Below are positions 1-7,561 of a stretch of 15,093 nucleotides of DNA, piece after piece. Within the stretch, counting starts at the first letter, position 1. Each line of letters opens with the position of its first letter. Position numbers and translations under genes: made by a program. This stretch comes from an uncultured Rikenellaceae bacterium (lineage in GTDB: Bacteria; Bacteroidota; Bacteroidia; Bacteroidales; UBA932): positions 1-15,093 of the forward strand of contig CALCYB010000009.1 in NCBI GenBank assembly GCA_937906485.1. The letters run 5' to 3'. The notes under the pieces are model-generated. The model worked only from the letters and a program-made list of their open reading frames with translations, made no database searches and was not told where the DNA came from.

Positions 1-1526
1 GGCTTTTGGGGATGAATGCCACCCGCCTCTACACCATAAAATATGCACCGAGCCGTCAAGTATTGTCCATCGGCAGGGTGCAGACGCCTACGCTGGCCCT
101 GATCGTGCGTCGGCAGCAGGAAATTGACGGTTTTCGCCCGGAGCCTTACTGGGAACTGAAGACCCTCTATCGGGACGTGACTTTTTCTTCGGTAAAAGGA
201 AAATTCACGAGCAAAGAAGAGGGGGAAGATTTCCTGCGTCAGGTTTGTGATACGGATTTTACGGTGACGGACGTGACCAAGAAAAAAGGAAAGGAAGCCG
301 CGCCCAAACTCTTTGACCTGACTTCCCTTCAGGTCGCCTGTAACAAGAAATACGCTTTCTCTGCAGAGCAGACCTTGAAGTATATTCAGGCCTTGTATGA
401 AAAAAAGGTGACTACCTATCCGCGTGTGGATACGACCTATCTGAGTGAAGACCTGTACGTCAAGGTGCCGGGTATTCTGGCCGGTATCACCGGGTATGAA
501 TCGTTGACCGGGCCGTTGGCCGGCAAGAAATTACCCAAATCCAAGAAGGTGTTTGATAACGCCAAGGTCACAGATCACCATGCCATCATTCCTACGGGAG
601 TTCCTGCGCGGGGATTGTCCGAGCCGGAAATGAAGGTCTATGACCTGGTTGTCCGTCATTTTATTGCCGTTTTCTATCCGGATTGTGAATTGTCCAGAAC
701 CACGGTCCTGGGACGGGTTGCAACGGTGGACTTCAAAGCGACGGGAAAAGAAGTGCTCAAACCCGGTTGGAAGGTGGTTTTTGAGCAGGGTCCTCAAGAT
801 ACACCCCAAGATACGTCCCAAGACACGCCTCAAGAAGCATCGGCCGAGGAGAATGAAGCGGTACTGCCGGCTTTTGTGGTCGGTGAATCCGGACCTCACC
901 GGCCCTTGTTGAAAGAAACCTGGACTTCTCCTCCAAAACCCTATACTGAAGCTACGCTGTTGCGTGCCATGGAAACGGCTGGAAAAGGCGTGGAGGATGA
1001 GTCCCTGCGTGAGGCATTGAAAGAGAACGGTATCGGCCGTCCGTCCACTCGTGCGGCGATTATCGAGACCCTTTTCAAGCGCAACTACATCCGCAAGGAA
1101 CGCAAGAATCTGATACCGACCCCGACTGGTATCGAACTCATTGGTACGATTCGTGAAGACCTGCTCAAAAGTGCAGAGCTTACCGGTCAATGGGAACGCA
1201 AACTCAGGATGATCGAAAAAGGGGAGTACCAGGCACCTGTTTTTCTGGAAGAACTCAAAGAGATGGTCCGACGCATTGTCCGGGAGGAACTCCATGCTCC
1301 GTCCCAACCGGCCCCGCAGCCGGGGATGCCCCCCGTCGCTGCTGCTCAGTCGCGTCGCACCGGGGTTGTCTGTCCCAAGTGTGGAAACGGGGTTCTGCTT
1401 CGGGGCAAGACCGCATACGGCTGTTCGGACTACAAAAACGGATGTGCATTCCGGATTGATTATTCTGTCTGTTCGTCAACGGTTTCGGAGGATGTGTTGC
1501 AGGACTTTATCCGTCAGTTGAACTAA
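1..1526 (+). CDS. topB: DNA topoisomerase III (type IA), 5'-truncated by window edge
   Basis: Type IA topoisomerase that cuts and rejoins one DNA strand through a tyrosine-phosphate link, acting on the chromosome in the cytoplasm. The reading frame is open to the left edge; the first in-frame ATG (12) lies inside the conserved motif LLGMNATRLYT, so the true start and the TOPRIM domain lie outside the window. Visible parts, numbered from the TTG at 6: SIGRVQTPTLALIV (21-34), the catalytic tyrosine Y138 in TTYPRVDTTYLSED, DHHAIIPTG (about 190), the GIGRPSTRAAIIETL block (about 344-358), and a C-terminal zinc ribbon with C456, C459, C473 and C480. The order and motifs match TopB of Bacteroidetes more than TopA. 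A PQDT tandem repeat (residues 263-278) sits in a linker between core domains. Mobile elements of this phylum also carry topB copies, and nothing here decides between the two origins. Confidence 0.93.
   Translation, partial: LLGMNATRLYTIKYAPSRQVLSIGRVQTPTLALIVRRQQEIDGFRPEPYWELKTLYRDVTFSSVKGKFTSKEEGEDFLRQVCDTDFTVTDVTKKKGKEAAPKLFDLTSLQVACNKKYAFSAEQTLKYIQALYEKKVTTYPRVDTTYLSEDLYVKVPGILAGITGYESLTGPLAGKKLPKSKKVFDNAKVTDHHAIIPTGVPARGLSEPEMKVYDLVVRHFIAVFYPDCELSRTTVLGRVATVDFKATGKEVLKPGWKVVFEQGPQDTPQDTSQDTPQEASAEENEAVLPAFVVGESGPHRPLLKETWTSPPKPYTEATLLRAMETAGKGVEDESLREALKENGIGRPSTRAAIIETLFKRNYIRKERKNLIPTPTGIELIGTIREDLLKSAELTGQWERKLRMIEKGEYQAPVFLEELKEMVRRIVREELHAPSQPAPQPGMPPVAAAQSRRTGVVCPKCGNGVLLRGKTAYGCSDYKNGCAFRIDYSVCSSTVSEDVLQDFIRQLN
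792..839 (+). repeat. Four-copy 12-base in-frame tandem repeat inside topB
   Basis: Four consecutive 12-base units read as PQDT-PQDT-SQDT-PQEA. The units differ only at a few bases, mostly silent, and the length is a multiple of three, so gain or loss of a unit would keep the frame. The position is a variable linker between conserved topoisomerase blocks, before LPAFVVGESG. Confidence 0.85.
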
Positions 1527-1548
1527 TTATCCGGTTTTTTTGTTAAAA

Positions 1549-1584
1549 TTTGTCACAAAAAGAGTGCTTTTTGCATTATATTTG
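1549..1584 (+). promoter_or_regulatory. Predicted Bacteroidetes-type promoter of the beta-barrel gene
   Basis: TATATTTG at 1577-1584 matches the -7 consensus TAnnTTTG exactly and lies 31 bases before the ATG at 1616. A TTTG at 1549-1552 could be the -33 element, but its 24-base spacing is longer than the usual 19-21, so the upstream element is uncertain. The leader is AT-rich and has no Shine-Dalgarno sequence, as is common in this phylum. Confidence 0.5.
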
Positions 1585-1615
1585 TTGTTGATTATTAAAA
1601 TAATTACTACAAGTT

Positions 1616-2338
1616 ATGAAAAAGTATGCATTTTTGTTAGTAGTCCTCGGAGGACTGATGACTACCTCTCTTTCTGCACAGATCAGTGTGGAAGCCGGTT
1701 ATGAAAACTCAGTTATGCGTCTCAATGACGGGTATGAAGTTGAATCGACAGATCCTTTTAATGGTTTTTATGTAGGTGCTTTTTATGACATCGCATTGAG
1801 TGAGAACGGCATCCATGCGTTCTCCATCCAACCCGGTCTGAAATATTCCTACACCCGGTTCGCTGAATCAGAAAGCATGGAATACGATGATTATCCGATG
1901 GGGGATGCTCCGATGATCCTGCCCGGTATGAAACTCAAAATTCAAGATCATTACGTGGCTGTTCCGGTCCGTTTCCAATACGCAGTAGCCGTTTCACCGG
2001 ATATTCGCATCAAGGCTTTTGCCGTTCCGAGTGCAGTGGTCGGTTTGGCCAGCACGCTCAGCTTTGCTACGACCGGTATGGGTGAATACGACTTAGAGGG
2101 GGGCTTTGACCTCTTTTCTGGGAAAGGAAAAGGCGAATTTGAAGGAGAGGACATAGGAGAAGGTGTCTTCAAACGTTTTGACCTTTCCTTGGGTCTGGGT
2201 CTTGGCTTGGAATTGATGGACCGTTTCGAATTGCGCGGTGGTTATGATTTCGGGCTGATCAACCGTTATATTGATGCCGATGACGATATCACATGCAAAC
2301 GGAATACGTTCTATATCGGATTGGGCTTCCGCTTCTAA
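1616..2338 (+). CDS. Small outer-membrane beta-barrel protein
   Basis: A 240-residue predicted outer-membrane protein. Residues 1-21 are a signal peptide (MKKY, hydrophobic core, cleavage after LSA before Q22). The mature part has alternating aromatic/hydrophobic strands (GFYVGAFYDIAL, FSIQPGLKYSY, HYVAVPVRFQYAVA, RIKAFAVPSAVVG, FELRGGYDFGL) and ends in NTFYIGLGFRF, with the terminal phenylalanine typical of barrels handled by BamA. This fits the eight-strand 'outer membrane protein beta-barrel' (PorT/OmpW-like) class common in Bacteroidetes. Long acidic or glycine-rich stretches at about 75-100 and 155-185 are probably surface loops. The gene stands alone, with its own promoter and a downstream terminator. 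No substrate or function can be assigned. Confidence 0.8.
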   Translation: MKKYAFLLVVLGGLMTTSLSAQISVEAGYENSVMRLNDGYEVESTDPFNGFYVGAFYDIALSENGIHAFSIQPGLKYSYTRFAESESMEYDDYPMGDAPMILPGMKLKIQDHYVAVPVRFQYAVAVSPDIRIKAFAVPSAVVGLASTLSFATTGMGEYDLEGGFDLFSGKGKGEFEGEDIGEGVFKRFDLSLGLGLGLELMDRFELRGGYDFGLINRYIDADDDITCKRNTFYIGLGFRF

Positions 2339-2361
2339 ACCCATCATCCTGATACCAACAA

Positions 2362-2411
2362 GAAGGCTGACCTCAAAGTCGTTGGACTTTCGGTCAGCCT
2401 CTTTTGTTTTT
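2362..2411 (+). terminator. Rho-independent terminator after the beta-barrel gene
   Basis: The arms GGCTGACC (2365-2372) and GGTCAGCC (2392-2399) pair perfectly, with a second inner stem AAAGTC/GACTTT (2375-2380 / 2385-2390) and a four-base loop. A T-rich run follows at 2400-2411. It lies between two convergent genes. On the minus strand the following T-run is weaker, so it works mainly for the plus-strand gene but may also stop the lipoprotein transcript. Confidence 0.88.
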
Positions 2412-2440
2412 GGGAAATGAGGGTTACGCCTCGGCTAGGG

Positions 2441-3541
2441 TCAGTTGGACATCGGTTGGGTAATGAAATCTTTAATCGTACCGGTGCCCCAACCGGCTAA
2501 GCCATTGGCATTGAGTGGGAACCCAAGGGCGTAGTAACGGGTGTCGGGTTCCAGGTTGGTCCACTTGTAAACTTCGTCCGCGCACAAGGGGTTGGTGTAG
2601 AAACTGATGTAATCCCGCAGGTAATCCTCCGGATTGTCATAATCGTCCAGGGTCGCAGCGAAGGAAATCAGGTCCAGATAATCCTCTTCATTCATGATGG
2701 CCCGGTAATAGGCGCGGGTGTTGTCGTTCATTTGGAACGTAATCGTGGCGTAGGTCGTGCCGATATTCTCGATTGTGACCGTCATAGGTTCTGGTTGTTC
2801 AAGATCCGGTTGTACCTGGGCTGAGACAAAGGGGATACCGAAGGCTTCTACAAACTGGTTGTCCGGATCCATCAGGGCAACGCCCAGGGTGTAGCTGTAA
2901 TTCGCCTCGCCGTTCAGGGGTGCAAATTGTTGGGTATTGTGCGGATCCAACGCAAAACCACCGATTTCAGCATAGGTCTTGATCAACTCTTCCAAGGTCA
3001 TGCCGAAGTCGGGAAGAACCTCATTGGAAACGGCCAGTACACCGGCATAACCGTATTTTTCCTGGTTGTAGATGCGTACCGTGTAATCCAGAATAATGGT
3101 ATCGTAGGCCAGGACCTCAATACCGGCTTCTCCGCAGATGGCGGTGGTACGGATGATTTCTCCCTGAGTGCCTTTTTCCGAAACCGGTCTCGCCAGCAAG
3201 ACGTAAGAACCTAAAGCCGGACATTCAAAGAGTTGTTCTTCGGAAGTGACCTGTATGGATTTCAAGTGTTCGTGCTGGTCGAAATTGGCCAGTGCTGCCG
3301 CTTCTTCGATAAACGGAACCACAACATAGTCAATGGTTTTTGTTGTTTCGCCTGCAGTGAAATACAGGTAGAAACCTTTCTCGTCAGCATGGGTGACGGT
3401 GGTCGAAAGGGTCAACTGGGTCAGATCCTCCGTTTCGGGCTCCGGGTCTGGTTGCTTGTTATCAGCGTTATCGCTGTTGCAGGCAGCCAGCATCATGGAG
3501 AGAATGGTGCTTGTTATTATTAGTAAGTGCTTGAATTTCAT
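2441..3541 (-). CDS. Exported lipoprotein with fibronectin-III-like modules
   Basis: A 366-residue lipoprotein. The signal peptide ends in the lipobox LAAC, with lipidated C21; the residues after it (NSDNADN) are acidic, which in Bacteroidetes is often seen on lipoproteins moved to the cell surface. A proline/glutamate-rich linker (about 30-38) leads to three beta-rich modules at about 40-130, 133-255 and 256-366. The last has a clear Fn3 look: TYATITFQMND early and WTNLEPDTRYYALGFPL near the end. No catalytic motif was recognised. It is the last gene of a three-gene unit, starting 12 bases after the stop of the helical protein and convergent with the barrel gene. Binding or adhesion is plausible, but this is inference from the fold class only. 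Confidence 0.85.
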   Translation of the reverse strand: MKFKHLLIITSTILSMMLAACNSDNADNKQPDPEPETEDLTQLTLSTTVTHADEKGFYLYFTAGETTKTIDYVVVPFIEEAAALANFDQHEHLKSIQVTSEEQLFECPALGSYVLLARPVSEKGTQGEIIRTTAICGEAGIEVLAYDTIILDYTVRIYNQEKYGYAGVLAVSNEVLPDFGMTLEELIKTYAEIGGFALDPHNTQQFAPLNGEANYSYTLGVALMDPDNQFVEAFGIPFVSAQVQPDLEQPEPMTVTIENIGTTYATITFQMNDNTRAYYRAIMNEEDYLDLISFAATLDDYDNPEDYLRDYISFYTNPLCADEVYKWTNLEPDTRYYALGFPLNANGLAGWGTGTIKDFITQPMSN

Positions 3542-3553
3542 GATTTTTCTAAG

Positions 3554-4105
3554 CTATAAGTTCTGTTTCTCAAATCGGTAACCCAGGTCGTGCAGACGCA
3601 GGGAGACACCGATTCGGAATAGGGTGCGGACAGTTTCGGCAAAAATGTAGAATGCATCCACACTTTGTGCCTCAATTTTTTCGCTGCGGATGTGCGTGAT
3701 GGCCGTTTGGGCACAACTCAGCAAGGCCTCGTTGTAGCGTTTGGCCTGTTCGCTATCCAGGCCATAGCCCAGCCAGTATTGCAGGATGTGTTCATCCAGG
3801 TCATCAAAGCCGCGTTCTCCTTGCAGGTCGCTGTAGCCCAACTGCTGCATCTTCTCCCAGTTCTCGTCCCAGCCTTGTGCATAGGCGAGTCCAATGAAAC
3901 CGGCCCAGGCAATGGCCGCTTCCGGGTAGTCCTGCAGCTGTTCAATGGCATCACGCAGGTAGTCTTTGGCGATGTTGTCCCATTTGTCGGTCAGGTCCTC
4001 GGTTTCCAGCAGGATACCTGCTTGAAGTCCCTGCTCCGTACAGCGACGCAGCAGGTCTTCCAGCAGTTTCTGTCCAAAATTGTGGTAATATTCAGTGCGG
4101 TCCAT
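3554..4105 (-). CDS. Conserved-looking helical protein of unknown function
   Basis: A 183-residue protein that I do not recognise. It has no signal peptide or membrane segment, so it should be cytoplasmic. It is acidic, apparently almost all alpha-helical, and rich in aromatic residues (AWAGFIGLAYAQGWDENW at 66-83, QYWLGYGLD at 109-117), with amphipathic helices at both ends. The start is supported by a GGAG sequence five bases upstream of the ATG. The gene lies 8 bases after the peptidase stop and 12 bases before the lipoprotein, so the three are probably co-transcribed, but the neighbours do not reveal its role. No catalytic signature is visible. Confidence 0.78.
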   Translation of the reverse strand: MDRTEYYHNFGQKLLEDLLRRCTEQGLQAGILLETEDLTDKWDNIAKDYLRDAIEQLQDYPEAAIAWAGFIGLAYAQGWDENWEKMQQLGYSDLQGERGFDDLDEHILQYWLGYGLDSEQAKRYNEALLSCAQTAITHIRSEKIEAQSVDAFYIFAETVRTLFRIGVSLRLHDLGYRFEKQNL

Positions 4106-4113
4106 CGCTCCGG

Positions 4114-5472
4114 CTATTCACAGAAGTATTTGTAGAAGGCAGGAATGGTGCGGATACCGTTGAAGAATTGTTCCAGCGGGTAGTTTTCATTCGGGGAGTG
4201 GATGGCGTCTGAACCCAGTCCGAAGCCCATCAGGATGGACTTGATGCCCAGGATCTCTTCAAAGGCAGCGATGATCGGAATGCTTCCGCCGGAGCGTACA
4301 GGAACGGGCATTCGTCCGTAGGTGTCAAAGTAGGCTTTCTCTGCCGCTTTGTAGGCATCCAGGGTGATGGGGCATACATATGAGGGACCTCCGTGCAGGT
4401 AATCCACTTTTACTTTTACGCATTCAGGAGCTTGGGCTTCAAAATATTCCTGGAAGAGTTTGCCGATCTTTTCGTGTTGTTGGTTCGGAACCAGACGGCA
4501 GCTGATCTTCGCGTAGGCTTTGGAAGGAAGTACGGTCTTGGCACCTTCGCCGGTGTAACCGCCCCAGATGCCGCAGATGTCAAAAGTCGGACGGATACCG
4601 GTCCGTTCGTTGGTGCTGAAACCTGCTTCTCCCCATTCTTTGGCAATGTCCAGGGATTGTTTGTAGGCTTCCAGATCAAAAGGAGCTTCTGCCATCTTGG
4701 CACGTTCTTCCGGAGTTACTTCCAGTACATCGTCATAGAAGCCGGGAATGGTGATGTGGTTGTTTTCGTCCAGCACGTCGGCAATCATTTTGGCCAGGAT
4801 GTTGATTGGGTTGGCTACCGCACCGCCGAACAGTCCGGAGTGCAGGTCTGCGTTAGGACCGGTCACTTCCACTTGCCAGTAGGAGAGACCACGCAGGCCG
4901 GTGGTGATGGACGGGATGTCGGGAGCGATCATGCTGGTATCGGAAACCAGGATGATGTCTGCTTTGAGCATGTCTTTGTGCTGACTGCAGAACTTGGGAA
5001 GGTTCGGGGATCCGATTTCTTCTTCTCCTTCGATCATAAATTTGACATTGCATTTGAGTTGTCCGGTTTTCACCAGGTATTCAAAAGCTTTGGCATGCAT
5101 AAAAGCTTGGCCTTTGTCATCGTCTGCACCCCGGGCCCAAATCTTGCCGTCGCGGATCTCGGGTTGGAACGGATCGCTGTGCCACAGGTCGATCGGGTCA
5201 ACGGGCATCACGTCCATGTGTCCATAGATCAAGACGGTCTTCAAGGCAGGGTCAATGATTTTTTCACCATAAGCGACCGGGTGTCCGTCGGTTTCATATA
5301 CTTGTGCACGATCCGCTCCGGCAGCCAGCATCAGTTCTACCCATTTTTCCGCACAACGGTACATGTCGGCTTTGTGCTCGGATTGGGAAGAAATGGAAGG
5401 GATACGGATGAGTTCAAACAATTCGTTCAGAAAGCGTTCTTTGTTCTGATCCAGGTATTCGTTAATTGTCAT
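4114..5472 (-). CDS. M20-family metallodipeptidase (CNDP/PepV-like)
   Basis: A 452-residue cytosolic dizinc peptidase that probably cleaves dipeptides. The ligand pattern of the family is complete: H85 and catalytic D87 in YGHMDV, bridging D118 in ARGADDDKG, general base E151 and ligand E152 in EGEEEIGS, D178 in VSDTS, and H425 in SDAIHSPNE. H211 in DLHSG is the residue that the lid/dimerisation domain lends to the active site. Length is normal. I chose the ATG at 5472 (MTINEYLDQN) over the in-frame ATG at 5586: the extra 38 residues are not family-like, and a good promoter at 5516-5546 lies inside them. It heads the unit with the helical protein and the Fn3-like lipoprotein. The exact substrate cannot be told from sequence. 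Confidence 0.93.
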   Translation of the reverse strand: MTINEYLDQNKERFLNELFELIRIPSISSQSEHKADMYRCAEKWVELMLAAGADRAQVYETDGHPVAYGEKIIDPALKTVLIYGHMDVMPVDPIDLWHSDPFQPEIRDGKIWARGADDDKGQAFMHAKAFEYLVKTGQLKCNVKFMIEGEEEIGSPNLPKFCSQHKDMLKADIILVSDTSMIAPDIPSITTGLRGLSYWQVEVTGPNADLHSGLFGGAVANPINILAKMIADVLDENNHITIPGFYDDVLEVTPEERAKMAEAPFDLEAYKQSLDIAKEWGEAGFSTNERTGIRPTFDICGIWGGYTGEGAKTVLPSKAYAKISCRLVPNQQHEKIGKLFQEYFEAQAPECVKVKVDYLHGGPSYVCPITLDAYKAAEKAYFDTYGRMPVPVRSGGSIPIIAAFEEILGIKSILMGFGLGSDAIHSPNENYPLEQFFNGIRTIPAFYKYFCE

Positions 5473-5515
5473 GATAATAGAGATTTTTATATAAAAACTT
5501 TCTTTTTTTATCCAG

Positions 5516-5546
5516 CAAAGATAGGGTCTTCGGATTGCTTTTGCAA
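5516..5546 (-). promoter_or_regulatory. Predicted promoter of the peptidase operon
   Basis: Read on the minus strand, TATCTTTG (5523-5516) is an exact TAnnTTTG -7 element, and TTG (5546-5544) lies 20 bases upstream, the expected -33 spacing. The transcript would start a few bases later, leaving a leader of about 40 bases before the ATG at 5472. Confidence 0.65.
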
Positions 5547-5568
5547 GGCCATGATAAAAATACCGATA

Positions 5569-5603
5569 TTTTGCAGAGAAGTTCATTAAAATGACTACTT
5601 TTG
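5569..5603 (+). promoter_or_regulatory. Predicted promoter of the LPP20/PEGA operon
   Basis: TACTTTTG (5596-5603) is an exact TAnnTTTG -7 element and TTTTG (5569-5573) lies 22 bases upstream. It is back to back with the peptidase promoter, with only 22 bases between the two -33 elements. The ATG at 5638 follows 35 bases after the -7 element. Confidence 0.6.
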
Positions 5604-5637
5604 CAATTAACCTTAACTATTGTAGAAACGCGTATCT

Positions 5638-7539
5638 ATGAATGCTAACTATTCTGCCCGGGCAATACTCGGACTGTTGTTTGTATTATCTTTCCTTATC
5701 TGCGGGACAACCTATGCGCAGGAGTCTTATGATGAAATCACAAAGTCCTCCAAATACATTTGGGCTGTGGGGGTAGGCCGTTCTGCCAAAGCGGCAAACG
5801 ATGATGCGTTGGCACAAGTTTCAGAGCAGATTTTTGTGCACGTTCAGGCCACCGAGGACTTTGTCAGCAAGTATGAGGACACCAACAATCAATACAACCT
5901 CGATGTGGATATTGAATCCGTTGTGGAAACTTATTCTTCCGTAACCCTGACCGAATGCAAACGCCTGGTTCTGCAGAACGGGCCTAAAGAATACAAGGTC
6001 TTGCGCTACATCGAGAAATCAGAAGTGATGAAGATCTTCGAACTGCGCCGTGAACGGATCCGCGAAATGTTGCGCGTGGCGGAACGTGCAGAAGCCGAAC
6101 TGAAGATCGATGCCGCTTTGAAGCACTACTATTGGGCACAGCTCCTGACCCGGACCTTGCTTTATCCGACCGAGATGAGTTACGAGACCGAAAAAGGGGA
6201 GTCTGTTATGCCTGTAGTATGGATTCCTAACAAGATCAACGAATTGCTGGATAACATTTCTTTTTCTTTTGTCGGTTATGCCGATCCGGAAGAGACCCTG
6301 GCCAAGCTGCAGGTTCAATACAATGACCAGCCGGTAACTTCCCTGGACTATACCTACTGGGACGGATTTGACTGGAGCATGGTGACCGGTGCCAAAGACG
6401 GACTCGGGGTGTTGGAACTCAGGGCCAACAGTGCCGTCAAGTCGGTCAACATCAAGATTGAATATGCCTATGACAACGAGGTGCACATGCACGCCGACCT
6501 GGAAAGCATTGCCGGAGTCCTGTCCACCAAGGACTTTAAATCCGCTTATGTGAATGGTATCCGTCTGGAGAAAAAGCAGCAGGAGGCCGCATTGTCCGTA
6601 TCCGACAAGCAGACGGTCTCCAATTCCGTGTCCAACATGATAGCCAATGCCAATCCTATCCGGAAGCAGGTCGATATTATTCCCAGCGAAAAATCCTATG
6701 AGTTTGCTGCTGTGAAAGATCCGTCCCCTTATCAAAAGGCCATTGAGCAGATTCTGAATGCTGTCGAGCAAAAACAATACGAGAATGTCCGCAGCTTGTT
6801 CACAGAAGAAGGTTATGACATCTATTCCAAACTGCTCAAATACGGCAATGCCAAAGTCCTTGACCGTCCGAAGGTGGAAGTCCTCAATTTTGATGGACGG
6901 ATCTTCTGCCGGAGCATCCCGATGCGCTTCTCCTTTTCTACCAGTGACCGTCATTTTGTGGAAGACATTGTCTTCGTATTTGAGGAGGACGGGCTGATTT
7001 CCAGTATGACCTTTGCATTGGAATCAACCACAGTACAGGATATTGTTTCCAAAACACAATGGACCGATGGGGCCAAGATGGTGCTGATTGAGTTTCTGGA
7101 AAACTACAAGACGGCATTTGCTCTTGAGCGTCTGGAATACATCGAATCCATCTTTTCGGATGAGGCCATCATCATTACCGGCCGTAAAGTGTACCGTGCC
7201 CAGGTGGAAAACGCCATCAAGATGAACGAAGTGGATTACGAGTACAACAAATACACCAAGGCCCAATACATTGACAAGCTCCGAAGCAGTTTTGCCAACA
7301 AGCAATACATCAACCTGAAGTTTTCGAACATCGAACTCAACAAGACCAATCGGGGCAACAACAACAACCTCTATACCATCCAGGTCAAACAAGACTACTA
7401 TTCGTCCAACTATGGGGATAGCGGGTATTTGTTCCTGATGGTGGATGTGAATGATTACCGCAAACCGATTATCCACATCCGGGCATGGCAACCCGAACCC
7501 GATCCGGATTTCGGTCTGTATGACATTGGCAGTTTTTAA
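5638..7539 (+). CDS. Exported LPP20-domain protein with NTF2-like C-terminal modules
   Basis: A 633-residue exported protein. Residues 1-27 form a signal peptide ending TYA before QES; C22 is inside the hydrophobic core but is not in a good lipobox, so signal peptidase I cleavage is more likely than lipidation. Residues about 38-130 resemble the LPP20 domain (YIWAVGVGRSAKAANDDALAQ, then an ESVVETYSSVTLTECKRL block). A helical, charged segment follows at about 130-175, then a beta-rich region at about 205-290, a polar linker (310-345), and two alpha+beta modules at about 365-462 and 475-630 that look NTF2-like (FLENYKTAFALERLEYIESIFSD at the start of the second). It probably sits in the periplasm or at the outer membrane. 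It is the first gene of a cluster, 22 bases ahead of the PEGA protein. The biochemical role is unknown; the domain calls rest on pattern recognition. Confidence 0.85.
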   Translation: MNANYSARAILGLLFVLSFLICGTTYAQESYDEITKSSKYIWAVGVGRSAKAANDDALAQVSEQIFVHVQATEDFVSKYEDTNNQYNLDVDIESVVETYSSVTLTECKRLVLQNGPKEYKVLRYIEKSEVMKIFELRRERIREMLRVAERAEAELKIDAALKHYYWAQLLTRTLLYPTEMSYETEKGESVMPVVWIPNKINELLDNISFSFVGYADPEETLAKLQVQYNDQPVTSLDYTYWDGFDWSMVTGAKDGLGVLELRANSAVKSVNIKIEYAYDNEVHMHADLESIAGVLSTKDFKSAYVNGIRLEKKQQEAALSVSDKQTVSNSVSNMIANANPIRKQVDIIPSEKSYEFAAVKDPSPYQKAIEQILNAVEQKQYENVRSLFTEEGYDIYSKLLKYGNAKVLDRPKVEVLNFDGRIFCRSIPMRFSFSTSDRHFVEDIVFVFEEDGLISSMTFALESTTVQDIVSKTQWTDGAKMVLIEFLENYKTAFALERLEYIESIFSDEAIIITGRKVYRAQVENAIKMNEVDYEYNKYTKAQYIDKLRSSFANKQYINLKFSNIELNKTNRGNNNNLYTIQVKQDYYSSNYGDSGYLFLMVDVNDYRKPIIHIRAWQPEPDPDFGLYDIGSF

Positions 7540-7561
7540 TCAAACTTAACTTTATGATACT

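Noticed and set aside
531..1307. 258-codon minus-strand frame inside topB
   Set aside because: It is a shadow of the conserved topoisomerase core, with no independent promoter or family signature.
1..1526. Topoisomerase III as evidence of an integrative conjugative element at the left edge
   Set aside because: No mobilisation, conjugation or integrase genes are visible in the window; chromosomal topB is equally likely.
2441..5472. Possibility that the peptidase-lipoprotein unit is a polysaccharide or peptide utilisation locus
   Set aside because: There is no SusC/SusD pair, transporter or surface enzyme, so such a label is not supported.
5473..5586. Longer N-terminus for the M20 peptidase starting at 5586
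   Set aside because: The added 38 residues are basic and aromatic, unlike M20 N-termini, and the best promoter lies inside them, so the ATG at 5472 is used.
4393..5589. 398-codon plus-strand open frame opposite the peptidase
   Set aside because: The complementary strand carries all M20 catalytic residues, and this frame encodes a Phe/Val-rich shadow sequence without motifs.
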